NCBI GenBank assembly: GCA_934746785.1
Contig: CAKVFO010000053.1
Location: 1 to 21,137, forward strand
From: an uncultured Clostridium sp.
GTDB lineage: Bacteria; Bacillota; Clostridia; Clostridiales; Clostridiaceae
Reading direction: 5' to 3'
DNA length: 21,137 nt
Shown: positions 7,610-14,657 of the stretch, piece after piece
Layout of the letters: each line of letters starts with the position of its first letter
Position numbering within the stretch: position 1 is the first letter of the stretch
Position numbers and translations under genes: made by a program
Notes under the pieces: generated by a model
What the model was told of the DNA's origin: nothing
Database searches by the model: none
Seen by the model: only the letters and a program-made list of their open reading frames with translations

Positions 7610-8569
7610 TTGAAAAAGATAGTTGTTTTAGATGGAAAAACTTTAGGGAATGTAGAATTTAAAGCATTAGAAGAGTTTGGAGAAGTTGTATATTATAGTA
7701 CTACTAAAGCAGAAGAAACTGCTGAAAGAGTAAAAGATGCATCAATTATATTAACTAATAAGGTTGTTTTAAATGAAGACAATTTAAAAGGTGCTGAAAA
7801 ACTTGAACTTATATGTGAGACTGCAACTGGTTTTAATAATATTGATATAGAATATGCAAAAAAGAGAAATATTGCAGTTACTAATGTGGCTGGATATTCA
7901 ACACCAACAGTAGCTCAGCATACTTTTGCTACAGCACTTCATTTATATAATAAGATTTCCTATTATGATAATTATGTAAAGTCAGGAGATTATTCAAAGT
8001 CAGATATATTTACTCATCTTAATATGCCTTTTAATGATTTAGAGGGAAAGGTATGGGGAATAGTAGGCCTTGGAAACATAGGAAGAAGGGTAGCTAAAAT
8101 AGCTGATGCCTTTGGATGTAAGGTTGTTTACTATTCTACCTCTGGTAAAAATAATAATTCTGAGTATGAAAGAGTAGATTTAGAAAAGTTATTAGCTGAA
8201 AGTGATGTTATATCAATTCATGCACCTCTTAATGATAATACATTAGGATTATTTAATTATGAAAACTTATGTAAGATGAAGAAAACTTCAATATTAATTA
8301 ATATGGGTAGAGGTCCTATTGTTGTAGAAGAAGATTTAGCTAAGGCAATAGATGAAGAAAAGATAGCAGGAGCTTCTTTAGATGTATTTGAAGTAGAACC
8401 TGTAAAGGAAAATAATCCTTTAGTAAGTGTAAAAAATAAAGAAAGATTAGTATTAACACCTCATATTGCATGGGCAAGTGTTGAAGCTAGAAATAGATTA
8501 TTTACTGATTTATTAGAAAATATAAGAGCCTTTTATAGAGGAGAAGAAAAGAATAGGGTAGATAAGTAA
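7610..8569 (+). CDS. D-2-hydroxyacid dehydrogenase (NAD-dependent)
   Basis: Interconverts a 2-oxoacid and its D-2-hydroxyacid with NAD(H). The 319-residue protein has the standard two-lobed fold. The nucleotide-binding lobe shows VGLGNIGRRVA (Gly153, Gly155, Gly158), and the catalytic residues are in place: Arg234 in NMGRGPIV, Glu263 in DVFEVEP and His285 in TPHIAW. Family members include hydroxypyruvate/glycerate dehydrogenases and D-lactate dehydrogenases; the overall look is closest to the glycerate dehydrogenase group, but the substrate is not certain. Translation starts at TTG 7610, behind GAAGGGAAG at 7592-7600; no in-frame ATG is better placed. It is a single-gene unit with its own promoter and terminator. 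Confidence 0.9.
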   Translation: MKKIVVLDGKTLGNVEFKALEEFGEVVYYSTTKAEETAERVKDASIILTNKVVLNEDNLKGAEKLELICETATGFNNIDIEYAKKRNIAVTNVAGYSTPTVAQHTFATALHLYNKISYYDNYVKSGDYSKSDIFTHLNMPFNDLEGKVWGIVGLGNIGRRVAKIADAFGCKVVYYSTSGKNNNSEYERVDLEKLLAESDVISIHAPLNDNTLGLFNYENLCKMKKTSILINMGRGPIVVEEDLAKAIDEEKIAGASLDVFEVEPVKENNPLVSVKNKERLVLTPHIAWASVEARNRLFTDLLENIRAFYRGEEKNRVDK

Positions 8570-8573
8570 ATTT

Positions 8574-8600
8574 AAGCTGAGGCAATAAGCCTCAGCTTTT
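8574..8600 (+). terminator. rho-independent terminator after the dehydrogenase gene
   Basis: AAGCTGAGGC (8574-8583) pairs with GCCTCAGCTT (8589-8598) around AATAA and is followed by a short T run. The T run on the opposite strand is poorer, so it mainly serves the + gene. It lies 22 bases from the stop of the convergent symporter. Confidence 0.85.
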
Positions 8601-8622
8601 AAATTATATAAATGAAATAAGT

Positions 8623-9876
8623 TTAATCTATAGAATAATATTTTTCTTCATCAAATTCATTTTCACTTTTACTTATTATAAGAGTACAGATACAGTCTCC
8701 CATAACATTTATAGTAGTTCTGCACATATCTAATATTCTATCTACTCCTAATATAAGAGCAATACCTTCAACAGGAAGTCCTACAGATTGTAATACCATT
8801 GATAGCATAACCATTCCCACACCAGGAACACCAGCAGTACCAACAGATGCTAATGTAGCAGTTAAAATAATAGTTAATATACCATTAAGACCTAAATTAA
8901 TTCCATATACCTGAGATATAAATATGGCAGCTGTTCCTTGCATTATTGCAGTACCATCCATGTTTATAGTTGTACCAAGAGGTAGAGTAAAGGAACTTAT
9001 AGAGTTACTTACACCAGCTTCAATCATTGTTTCAGTTGTTAAAGGAAGTGAAGCACTGCTTGATGAAGTAGAGAAAGTAACTGCTGCTACTTTATTAAAT
9101 CTTTTGAAAAATGGTTTTAATTTAAGTTTTGTAAATAGCTTTAGAAGACTACTGTATACAATTGTTCCTTGTAGAAAAAGAGCAAGTAAAATAACAAGCA
9201 TATATTTAATTAACGGAATCATAGCATCAAAACCTGTTTTTGCAAATGTTGAAGCTATAAGAGCAAAAACTCCGTAAGGTGCAAGTTCCATTATAAGGTC
9301 TATAATTTTCATACAAACTGAATTAAAGCTTTCAAGGAAATTTTTAAAAGGATCTGCTTTTTCACCAATAAGGCTTATTGCTATTCCGAGTAGAAGTGAA
9401 AAAACTATAATTTGAAGCATATCACCATTTACCATTGATTGAAATGGATTAGTTGGAACCATTCCTATAATTACATCAGCAAAAGACTTGCCTTCAGAGA
9501 TAGTTGGTTCTTGAGTAACGATGTGTGACATGTCAAGACCTTTACCGGGATTAATGGCTAAAGCTAAGAAAATAGAAATTGTTATTGCAGCTGCAGTTGT
9601 AAATAAATAAAATAAAACAGTTTTGCCTCCAATACGTCCTATCTTTTTTATATCCCCTAAAGAAGAAGCACCACATGCAAGAGATGTTAAAACTAATGGA
9701 ACTACGAGCATCTTAATACCATTTAAAAAAGAATCTCCAATAATTTTTAAAATTCCATTTATAAGTAATGTATCTTTAATAAATCCATCAGGAAGGTTTT
9801 GTAGTAATATTCCCAATAGTCCTCCCGATATTAGCCCCAAGAATATTTTTGATGTTAATGATATTTTTTTCTTCAT
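8623..9876 (-). CDS. dicarboxylate/amino acid:cation symporter (DAACS, glutamate/aspartate type)
   Basis: Inner-membrane secondary transporter of the GltP/GltT/DctA family, importing acidic amino acids or C4-dicarboxylates with sodium or protons. The 417-residue length is typical. Signatures in order: a hydrophobic N-terminal half with several spans, the serine-rich re-entrant hairpin motif (TFSTSSSSASLPLT, residues ~267-280), the NMDGTAIMQG ion-site motif in span 7 (~306-315), the second hairpin (GTAGVPGVGMVMLS), and span 8 with LDMCRTTINVMGD. The Asp-x-x-Arg pair in that last motif matches residues that contact the substrate amino group and side-chain carboxylate in aspartate transporters, favouring glutamate/aspartate over simple dicarboxylates. 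It is a single gene with its own promoter. The minus-strand start follows GGGGGAC, a fair ribosome site. Confidence 0.9.
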   Translation of the reverse strand: MKKKISLTSKIFLGLISGGLLGILLQNLPDGFIKDTLLINGILKIIGDSFLNGIKMLVVPLVLTSLACGASSLGDIKKIGRIGGKTVLFYLFTTAAAITISIFLALAINPGKGLDMSHIVTQEPTISEGKSFADVIIGMVPTNPFQSMVNGDMLQIIVFSLLLGIAISLIGEKADPFKNFLESFNSVCMKIIDLIMELAPYGVFALIASTFAKTGFDAMIPLIKYMLVILLALFLQGTIVYSSLLKLFTKLKLKPFFKRFNKVAAVTFSTSSSSASLPLTTETMIEAGVSNSISSFTLPLGTTINMDGTAIMQGTAAIFISQVYGINLGLNGILTIILTATLASVGTAGVPGVGMVMLSMVLQSVGLPVEGIALILGVDRILDMCRTTINVMGDCICTLIISKSENEFDEEKYYSID

Positions 9877-9912
9877 AATATTATGTCCCCCTTTTTAGTA
9901 ATTTATGTGTAT

Positions 9913-9941
9913 ATTATACATAAATATCAATATAAATGCAA
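9913..9941 (-). promoter_or_regulatory. promoter of the DAACS symporter gene
   Basis: On the minus strand, TTGCAT (plus positions 9936-9941) and a perfect TATAAT (9913-9918) are separated by 17 bases, about 37 bases upstream of the start codon. Confidence 0.65.
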
Positions 9942-10117
9942 GAAGAGTTATTTGAAAATTCATATTTTGATATTAATATTAAAATAAGTATTAAAAAGTG
10001 CAAGAAATAAAACTGCGTTATTCATAGAGCTTTTAATTTCAAAACAATTTAATAAAATAATGAAATTAAAGTGAATAAAGTAAAGAGTGATATAATATAA
10101 TACAATAAATCATAATA

Positions 10118-10146
10118 TTGACAAAAAAATAATAATATAGTAGTAT
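10118..10146 (+). promoter_or_regulatory. promoter of the leuA T-box leader
   Basis: A perfect TTGACA (10118-10123) and TAGTAT (10141-10146) with a 17-base spacer. The predicted transcript starts near 10153, just before T-box stem I. The DNA from 9942 to 10117 is AT-rich and shows nothing further. Confidence 0.8.
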
Positions 10147-10158
10147 TATTAATAAGTT

Positions 10159-10386
10159 AATAATGCAAAGCTAGGAATGAGAGTAGTAGAAAGCAGAGTC
10201 TTTAAAGAGAGTAAGCGGTTGGTGGAAGCTTGCAAGAAGTTCACTTTTGAACTCGCTCATGAGCTATAGGATTGAAAATAGTAGTAAGTCTTATCGGTTT
10301 TGTTTAAAACCGTTATTTGAATTAAGTAAATTAATTGGATGGTACCGCGTAATAGCTCCAAGAGTAGGGGGCATTGCGCGTTTTTT
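10159..10386 (+). promoter_or_regulatory. T-box riboswitch, leucine (CUC specifier), with terminator
   Basis: A tRNA-sensing leader that lets transcription proceed into leuA when tRNA-Leu is uncharged. Stem I base: AGCT (10169-10172) pairs with AGCT (10262-10265) and ATGAG (10177-10181) with CTCAT (10256-10260). The specifier loop has AGTAGTAGA on its 5' side and GAACTCG on its 3' side; CTC at 10252-10254 is the specifier codon, read by tRNA-Leu(GAG). The upper arm carries the usual AGAGAG and GGTTGGTG elements. Stem III is CGGTTTT/AAAACCG (10295-10312). The T-box TGGATGGTACCGCG (10336-10349) binds the tRNA acceptor end. The alternative terminator runs from CGCG (10346) through CTCC/GGGG and AAT/ATT to CGCG and TTTTTT (10381-10386). 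The leucine specifier fits the downstream gene. Confidence 0.93.
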
Positions 10387-10476
10387 AACGTACAGGAAAT
10401 TCAAAACTTTTTTTGAGAGCGAGCACTGATTATTACTGGCTTTCTACGCTAAAAAGCGTGGCGTTAGCCACTTTGT
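10387..10476 (+). repeat. intergenic direct repeat, copy A (hairpin-ended)
   Basis: The first 58 bases (10387-10444) match 12332-12389 at 54 positions with no gaps. It starts immediately after the T-box terminator T-tract. The right part forms a nested hairpin: TGGCT (10437-10441) with AGCCA (10466-10470), and inside it ACGCT (10446-10450) with AGCGT (10455-10459) around AAAA. It ends with GCCACTTTGT, also shared with copy B. No protein frame, terminal inverted repeat or target duplication is evident. When the T-box reads through, this copy becomes part of the leuA leader. Confidence 0.8.
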
Positions 10477-10626
10477 TCATTAATTAAATTATATTTAGAG
10501 AGGTGAAGATGGAGATGGGGTTAAAGCAGTAGATAAAAAGATAATATTTATAGTTAAACTCTATGGGGGATAAAACTTGAATTAATTCTAGAGGAAAATA
10601 ACTATAAAAATCTGGGGGGCATTTAA
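10477..10626 (+). other. long leuA leader segment between the repeat and the ribosome site
   Basis: Untranslated leader of unusual length. It holds a possible 7-codon upstream frame (ATG 10509 to TAG 10530-10532, MEMGLKQ) preceded by AGAGGTGA, a second purine-rich site TGGGGGAT near 10563-10570, and the actual leuA site, CTGGGGGGC, just before ATG 10627. I see no further hairpin of note. The short frame has a single Leu codon, so a classical leucine attenuator peptide is unlikely. Confidence 0.4.
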
Positions 10627-12288
10627 ATGTTAAATTATAAAAAGTATAAAAGATTTCAAACTATTAATTTTAAAGAAAGAACTTGGCCAAATAATAGGAT
10701 AACAAAGGCTCCAATATGGTGCTCAGTTGATTTGAGAGATGGTAATCAAGCATTAGTTAATCCAATGACAGTTGAAGAAAAGAAAGAAATGTTTCAATTA
10801 TTAGTTGAGCTTGGTTTTAAAGAAATAGAGATAGGATTTCCTTCAGCATCACAAATTGAATTTGATTTTTTAAGAACATTAGTAGATGAAAATTTGATTC
10901 CTGATGATGTTAAAATTCAAGTACTAACACAAGCTAGACCACACTTAATAAAAAGAACTTTTGAATCGTTAGAAGGAGTTAAAAATGTAATTCTTCATAT
11001 TTATAATTCAACATCTATACTTCAAAGAGATGTAGTATTCAATATGAGTAAGGAAGAAATTAAAAATATAGCTGTTGAAGGTACAAAACTTGTAAAGGAA
11101 TATGCAAAAGATTTTAAGGGGAATTTAGTTCTTGAATATTCACCAGAAAGTTTTACTGGAACAGAAGTAGATTACGCATTAGAAGTATGTGAGGCAGTTA
11201 TGGATGCTTGGGGAGCATCAAAGGAAGAAAAAGTGATAATAAATCTTCCTTCTACTGTAGAAATGGATACGCCTAATGTATTTGCTGATCAAATCGAATG
11301 GATGTGTACTAATTTCTCAGATAGAGAAAGAGTAATAGTTAGTGTTCATCCTCATAATGATAGAGGTACAGGTGTTGCTACAGCAGAACTTGCACTACTT
11401 GCAGGAGCAGATAGAATAGAAGGAACATTATTTGGTAATGGAGAGAGAACAGGAAATGTTGATACTTTAAATATTGCTTATAATATGTTTGCTCAAGGAG
11501 TAAATCCTGAATTAAATCTTGAAAATATAGAAAAGATTATTGATGTATATGAAAGATGCTGTAAGATGCCAATTGGAGCAAGACATCCATATGCAGGTGA
11601 ATTAGTATTTACAGCTTTCTCAGGATCACATCAAGACGCTATAAATAAAGGTATGGCAAAATACAATGAAAGAAAAGGACAATATTGGGAAGTTCCTTAT
11701 CTTCCAGTAGATCCAAGAGATTTAGGACGTGAATACGAAGCTTTAGTTAGAATTAACAGTCAGTCTGGTAAAGGTGGAATTGCCTTTGTAATGGATAAGT
11801 ATTATGGATATAAGATGCCAAAGGCAATGCACAAAGAATTTGCAGATGTTATTCAAAAAATATCTGAGAAGACTGGAGAGGTTTCGCCTCAAACTATTAT
11901 GAAGAAGTTTGAAGAAGAATATTTAACAAAAGAAGAACCATTTAAACTAATAAGATTTAGAGTGAAAGATTTAGAAGATGAAGAAGAAGTAGATACAAAA
12001 GTTCAAATAAGATTTATGCATAACAATGAAGAAAAAGTGATTGAAGGGTGTGGAAATGGACCAATAGATTCCTTAAGAAGAGCTATAAATGAATCTAAAA
12101 TGGTTAATATTCATATATTAGATTACACTGAACATTCTTTAGGAAAGGGTTCTGAAGCTAAGGCAGCAGCATATGTTAATATTCAAAGAGATGACACTAA
12201 AGAATCAACTTTTGGAGTTGGGGTAGACAGCAATATAACATTAGCATCTATAAAAGCTATTTTTAGTGCATTAAATAGGTTATATTAA
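10627..12288 (+). CDS. leuA: 2-isopropylmalate synthase (long form, LeuA type 2)
   Basis: Condenses acetyl-CoA with 2-oxoisovalerate, the first committed step of leucine synthesis. The 553-residue protein belongs to the long-form group shared with fungi and actinobacteria. Residues ~25-300 form the metal-dependent TIM barrel: VDLRDGNQAL (Arg37, Asp38) binds substrate and metal, and HPHNDRGTGVATAE supplies two His metal ligands. DRIEGTLFGNGERTGNVD and GARHPYAGELVFTAFSG are further signatures. The C-terminal ~120 residues form the LeuA regulatory domain that mediates leucine feedback inhibition. The start follows CTGGGGGGC at a good distance. It is a lone gene, with no leuB/C/D or ilv genes in the window, controlled by the upstream leucine T-box. 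Confidence 0.95.
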   Translation: MLNYKKYKRFQTINFKERTWPNNRITKAPIWCSVDLRDGNQALVNPMTVEEKKEMFQLLVELGFKEIEIGFPSASQIEFDFLRTLVDENLIPDDVKIQVLTQARPHLIKRTFESLEGVKNVILHIYNSTSILQRDVVFNMSKEEIKNIAVEGTKLVKEYAKDFKGNLVLEYSPESFTGTEVDYALEVCEAVMDAWGASKEEKVIINLPSTVEMDTPNVFADQIEWMCTNFSDRERVIVSVHPHNDRGTGVATAELALLAGADRIEGTLFGNGERTGNVDTLNIAYNMFAQGVNPELNLENIEKIIDVYERCCKMPIGARHPYAGELVFTAFSGSHQDAINKGMAKYNERKGQYWEVPYLPVDPRDLGREYEALVRINSQSGKGGIAFVMDKYYGYKMPKAMHKEFADVIQKISEKTGEVSPQTIMKKFEEEYLTKEEPFKLIRFRVKDLEDEEEVDTKVQIRFMHNNEEKVIEGCGNGPIDSLRRAINESKMVNIHILDYTEHSLGKGSEAKAAAYVNIQRDDTKESTFGVGVDSNITLASIKAIFSALNRLY

Positions 12289-12292
12289 AAAG

Positions 12293-12330
12293 AAGTGTCT
12301 CTTTCATAAGTGAGGAAAGAGGCACTTTTT
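12293..12330 (+). terminator. rho-independent terminator after leuA
   Basis: AAGTGTCTCTTTC (12293-12305) pairs with GAAAGAGGCACTT (12315-12327), one G-U pair included, with a 9-base loop and a T-tract at 12326-12330. Repeat copy B begins one base after the T-tract. Confidence 0.92.
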
Positions 12331-12331
12331 A

Positions 12332-12449
12332 AACGTATAGGAAATTAAAAACTTTTTTTCAGAGCGAGCACTGATTATAACTGGCTTTCCAATATGTAAG
12401 TGGTCCAATGTGTTAAAAAGAAAAAATGTAGTGCCGCAAGCCACTTTGT
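12332..12449 (+). repeat. intergenic direct repeat, copy B (hairpin-ended)
   Basis: The 58-base core (12332-12389) matches copy A at 54 positions, in the same orientation and again directly downstream of a terminator. The right part closes with TGGCTT (12382-12387) pairing with AAGCCA (12438-12443), followed by CTTTGT as in copy A. The interior is about 28 bases longer than in copy A and unrelated to it in sequence. The stretch from 12450 to 12581 is AT-rich and shows no feature. Confidence 0.8.
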
Positions 12450-12581
12450 ACCGTATATCAGAAAATAGATAACATGAATTTACAGAGGGCTAATTAATAT
12501 TATATGTATTATTTTAGTAGAGGTTTTGGGGATACATATTAGATAAATTATATTAAATACTAAATGAAGTTAAACATAGAG

Positions 12582-12610
12582 TTGAAATTATTAATATCTC
12601 TATATATAAT
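12582..12610 (+). promoter_or_regulatory. promoter of the glycine riboswitch/AGCS transcript
   Basis: TTGAAA (12582-12587) and a perfect TATAAT (12605-12610) with 17 bases between them. The predicted start, near 12617, lies just before the riboswitch leader. Confidence 0.75.
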
Positions 12611-12626
12611 ATAAGTGTAATTAAAT

Positions 12627-12889
12627 AGTGTCTGGATGAAGGTAGTGGGAGAGAGACATTAAGTTGTCCACCGAAGAAGTAAAACTTTCAGGTAAAGGAA
12701 CCGTTATTGGACAGAACTCTGGAGAGATTCTAGTAGATAGAACACCGAAGGAGAAAGACAGTATTAGCTGTTGAAACTCTCAGGTAAAAGGACAGAGGTA
12801 TATATTTATTTTAAAGTTCGTACATAGATTTTTAAAATAATTATTATTGTATACCTCCCCAAAATTTTTAAGTTAAGGGAGATTTTTTT
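12627..12889 (+). promoter_or_regulatory. tandem glycine riboswitch with expression platform
   Basis: Two glycine aptamers in series. Aptamer 1 (~12645-12716) has GGGAGAGAG, CCACCGAAG and TTCAGGTAAAGGA. Aptamer 2 (~12717-12797) has GGAGAG, CACCGAAGGAG and ACTCTCAGGTAAAAGGACAG. Aptamer-2 P1 is CTCTG (12717-12721) with CAGAG (12793-12797). TGTC in the leader can pair with GACA in the linker, as in the known leader-linker kink-turn. In the platform, GAGGTATA (12795-12802) is fully complementary to TATACCTC (12850-12857) and overlaps the P1 strand. CTCCC (12855-12859) can instead pair with GGGAG (12877-12881), which is followed by seven T and overlaps the ribosome site. I infer that glycine turns the gene off. 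Confidence 0.92.
12855..12889 (+). terminator. riboswitch-controlled terminator/ribosome-site hairpin
   Basis: CTCCC (12855-12859) pairs with GGGAG (12877-12881); seven T follow and run directly into ATG 12890. The stem is only 5 bp with a long AT-rich loop, so it may act as much by hiding the AAGGGAG ribosome site as by terminating. Confidence 0.5.
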
Positions 12890-14269
12890 ATGTGTTTACA
12901 AGAAGTATTACAGAAAATAAGTGATTTTATATGGGGGCCGCCACTTTTAATATTATTGGTTGGTACAGGAATTTATTTAACCTTTAAGCTAAAATTATTA
13001 CAAGTTACTAAATTGCCATTAGCATTGAAATATGTTTTTGGTAAAGATGATTATGAAGAAGAGGGCGAAGGAGATGTAAGTAGTTTTGGAGCCTTGTGTA
13101 CAGCATTATCTGCAACAATAGGAACAGGTAATATAGTTGGAGTGGCCACAGCAGTTAAAGCAGGAGGGCCTGGTGCTCTTTTATGGATGTGGATTGCAGC
13201 TTTCTTTGGAATGACAACTAAGTATGCAGAGTGTCTGCTAGCAGTAAAATATAGGGAAGTTGATGAAAATGGTCAAATTGCAGGTGGTCCTATGTATTAT
13301 ATACAAAATGGACTTGGTTTTAAGTGGCTTGCAAAAATATTTGCTGTTCTTGGTGTAGGAGTAGCATTTTTAGGGATAGGAACTTTTAGTCAGGTAAAAT
13401 CTATAGCTGATGCAGTTAAGATATCATTTAATGTACCTTTATCGGTTACAGCTGTTATTGTCACTATATTAGTTGCCTTAGTTACTTTAGGAGGTATTCA
13501 AAGAATTTCAAAGGTTGCTGAAAAGGTAGTGCCATTTATGGCAGCATCTTATATATTAGCAGCAGTAATACTAATATTATGTAATATAACACAGGTTCCT
13601 GATGCTATATCTTTAATTATAAGAAGTGCATTTAATCCAGAAGCAGCCCTTGGAGGTGCCCTTGGAATTACAGTTCAAATGGCAGTACAAAAGGGTGTAG
13701 GAAGAGGAGTATTTTCTAATGAAGCAGGTCTTGGCAGTGCACCAATAGCTGCCGCTGCAGCAAAGACTAAGTCACCAGCTAAACAAGGATTAATTTCTAT
13801 GACTGGAACATTCTTTGATACTATATTAATTTGTACAATGACTGGTATTGCAATTGTTCTTACAGGAGCTGTGGACAGTGGAGCAGAAGGAGCTGCTCTT
13901 ACAACAGAAGCATTTAAGATGGGGCTTCCTATTGCAGTAGTAGGAAAGTATGTTGTAAATATTGGTTTAATATTCTTTGCATTCACAACAATATTAGGAT
14001 GGAATTACTATGGAGAAAGATGTATAGAATATCTAGGTGGAGTAAAGGCTATAATGCCATATAAATTAATATTTATAGTATTGGTTGCAATTGGACCATT
14101 CTTATCTCTAGATTTAGTATTTATTATTGCAGATATAGTTAATGGATTAATGGCTTTACCCAATCTTATAGGATTAATTGGATTAAGAAAAGTGGTAATA
14201 GAGGAAACAGAAATTTATTTTGAGGAATTAAAAGAAAAAGATATATTATTAAATAAAGTTGTAAATTGA
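12890..14269 (+). CDS. alanine/glycine:sodium symporter (AGCS family)
   Basis: Sodium-coupled uptake of alanine and/or glycine across the cytoplasmic membrane. The 459-residue protein has the family layout: an N-terminal span with IWGPPLLILLVGTGIYLT, the family signature ALSATIGTGNIVGVATAV (residues ~74-91) that forms part of the substrate and ion site, GPGALLWMWIAAFFGMTTKYAE, GGPMYYI, and GVGRGVFSNEAGLGSAPIAAA (~263-283) in a central segment. About ten or eleven spans can be traced, and the tail is short and charged. The AAGGGAG ribosome site lies inside the riboswitch hairpin. The glycine riboswitch argues that glycine is a physiological substrate. Confidence 0.93.
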   Translation: MCLQEVLQKISDFIWGPPLLILLVGTGIYLTFKLKLLQVTKLPLALKYVFGKDDYEEEGEGDVSSFGALCTALSATIGTGNIVGVATAVKAGGPGALLWMWIAAFFGMTTKYAECLLAVKYREVDENGQIAGGPMYYIQNGLGFKWLAKIFAVLGVGVAFLGIGTFSQVKSIADAVKISFNVPLSVTAVIVTILVALVTLGGIQRISKVAEKVVPFMAASYILAAVILILCNITQVPDAISLIIRSAFNPEAALGGALGITVQMAVQKGVGRGVFSNEAGLGSAPIAAAAAKTKSPAKQGLISMTGTFFDTILICTMTGIAIVLTGAVDSGAEGAALTTEAFKMGLPIAVVGKYVVNIGLIFFAFTTILGWNYYGERCIEYLGGVKAIMPYKLIFIVLVAIGPFLSLDLVFIIADIVNGLMALPNLIGLIGLRKVVIEETEIYFEELKEKDILLNKVVN

Positions 14270-14285
14270 GATAATGAGATAAATA

Positions 14286-14322
14286 AAAAGAGCTTGAGGT
14301 ATTTAGACACCTAAGCTCTTTT
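14286..14322. terminator. bidirectional terminator between AGCS and acylphosphatase genes
   Basis: AAAAGAGCTTGAGGT (starting at 14286) pairs with ACCTAAGCTCTTTT (14309-14322), with one mismatch or bulge. It is A-rich at one end and T-rich at the other, and lies 16 bases past the AGCS stop and 8 bases past the minus-strand acylphosphatase stop. Confidence 0.88.
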
Positions 14323-14329
14323 CAAATTG

Positions 14330-14602
14330 TCAATATGTAATACGAAATTTATTCTCGGAAGTTACTGTTTCTATCTTTTTCATTGAGTAATCATCAACTC
14401 TTATAAAACCATTTCCTTTTTTTAATAAAAGGATAAATTTATTAATATCATCTTCTCTGCCTTGAGCTTCAATTTCAACATTACCATTAGAAGCATTTCG
14501 TACATATCCAGTAATATTTAGTTTTGCAGCATTCATTTGAGCAAAATATCTAAAACCAACACCTTGGACTCTTCCTGTAAAAATTAAAAAAAATCGTACC
14601 AT
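14330..14602 (-). CDS. acyP: acylphosphatase
   Basis: Small cytosolic enzyme that hydrolyses carboxyl-phosphate bonds such as those in acetyl phosphate or carbamoyl phosphate. The 90-residue length is exactly that of the family. The phosphate-binding loop GRVQGVGFR holds the catalytic Arg (residue 18), and TGYVRN supplies the catalytic Asn (residue 36). A strong TAGGAGGTAAAG precedes the ATG. It lies 55 bases downstream of potD with no terminator between, so it could be the last gene of the pot transcript. An extended -10 element (TGCTATACT on the minus strand, plus 14639-14647) in that gap could also give it its own promoter. The link to polyamine uptake is positional only. Confidence 0.94.
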   Translation of the reverse strand: MVRFFLIFTGRVQGVGFRYFAQMNAAKLNITGYVRNASNGNVEIEAQGREDDINKFILLLKKGNGFIRVDDYSMKKIETVTSENKFRITY

Positions 14603-14657
14603 ACTTTACCTCCTAAATTAATTATTCAAGATAAGTAAAGTATAGCACAATTTTTAA

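Noticed and set aside
10247..10429. 60-codon plus-strand frame across the T-box and repeat copy A
   Set aside because: It covers the specifier loop, T-box motif and terminator, which explain the sequence; no ribosome site precedes it.
10387..12449. leuA as the cargo of an IS element or composite transposon
   Set aside because: No transposase, no terminal inverted repeats and no target-site duplication are visible at the repeat copies.
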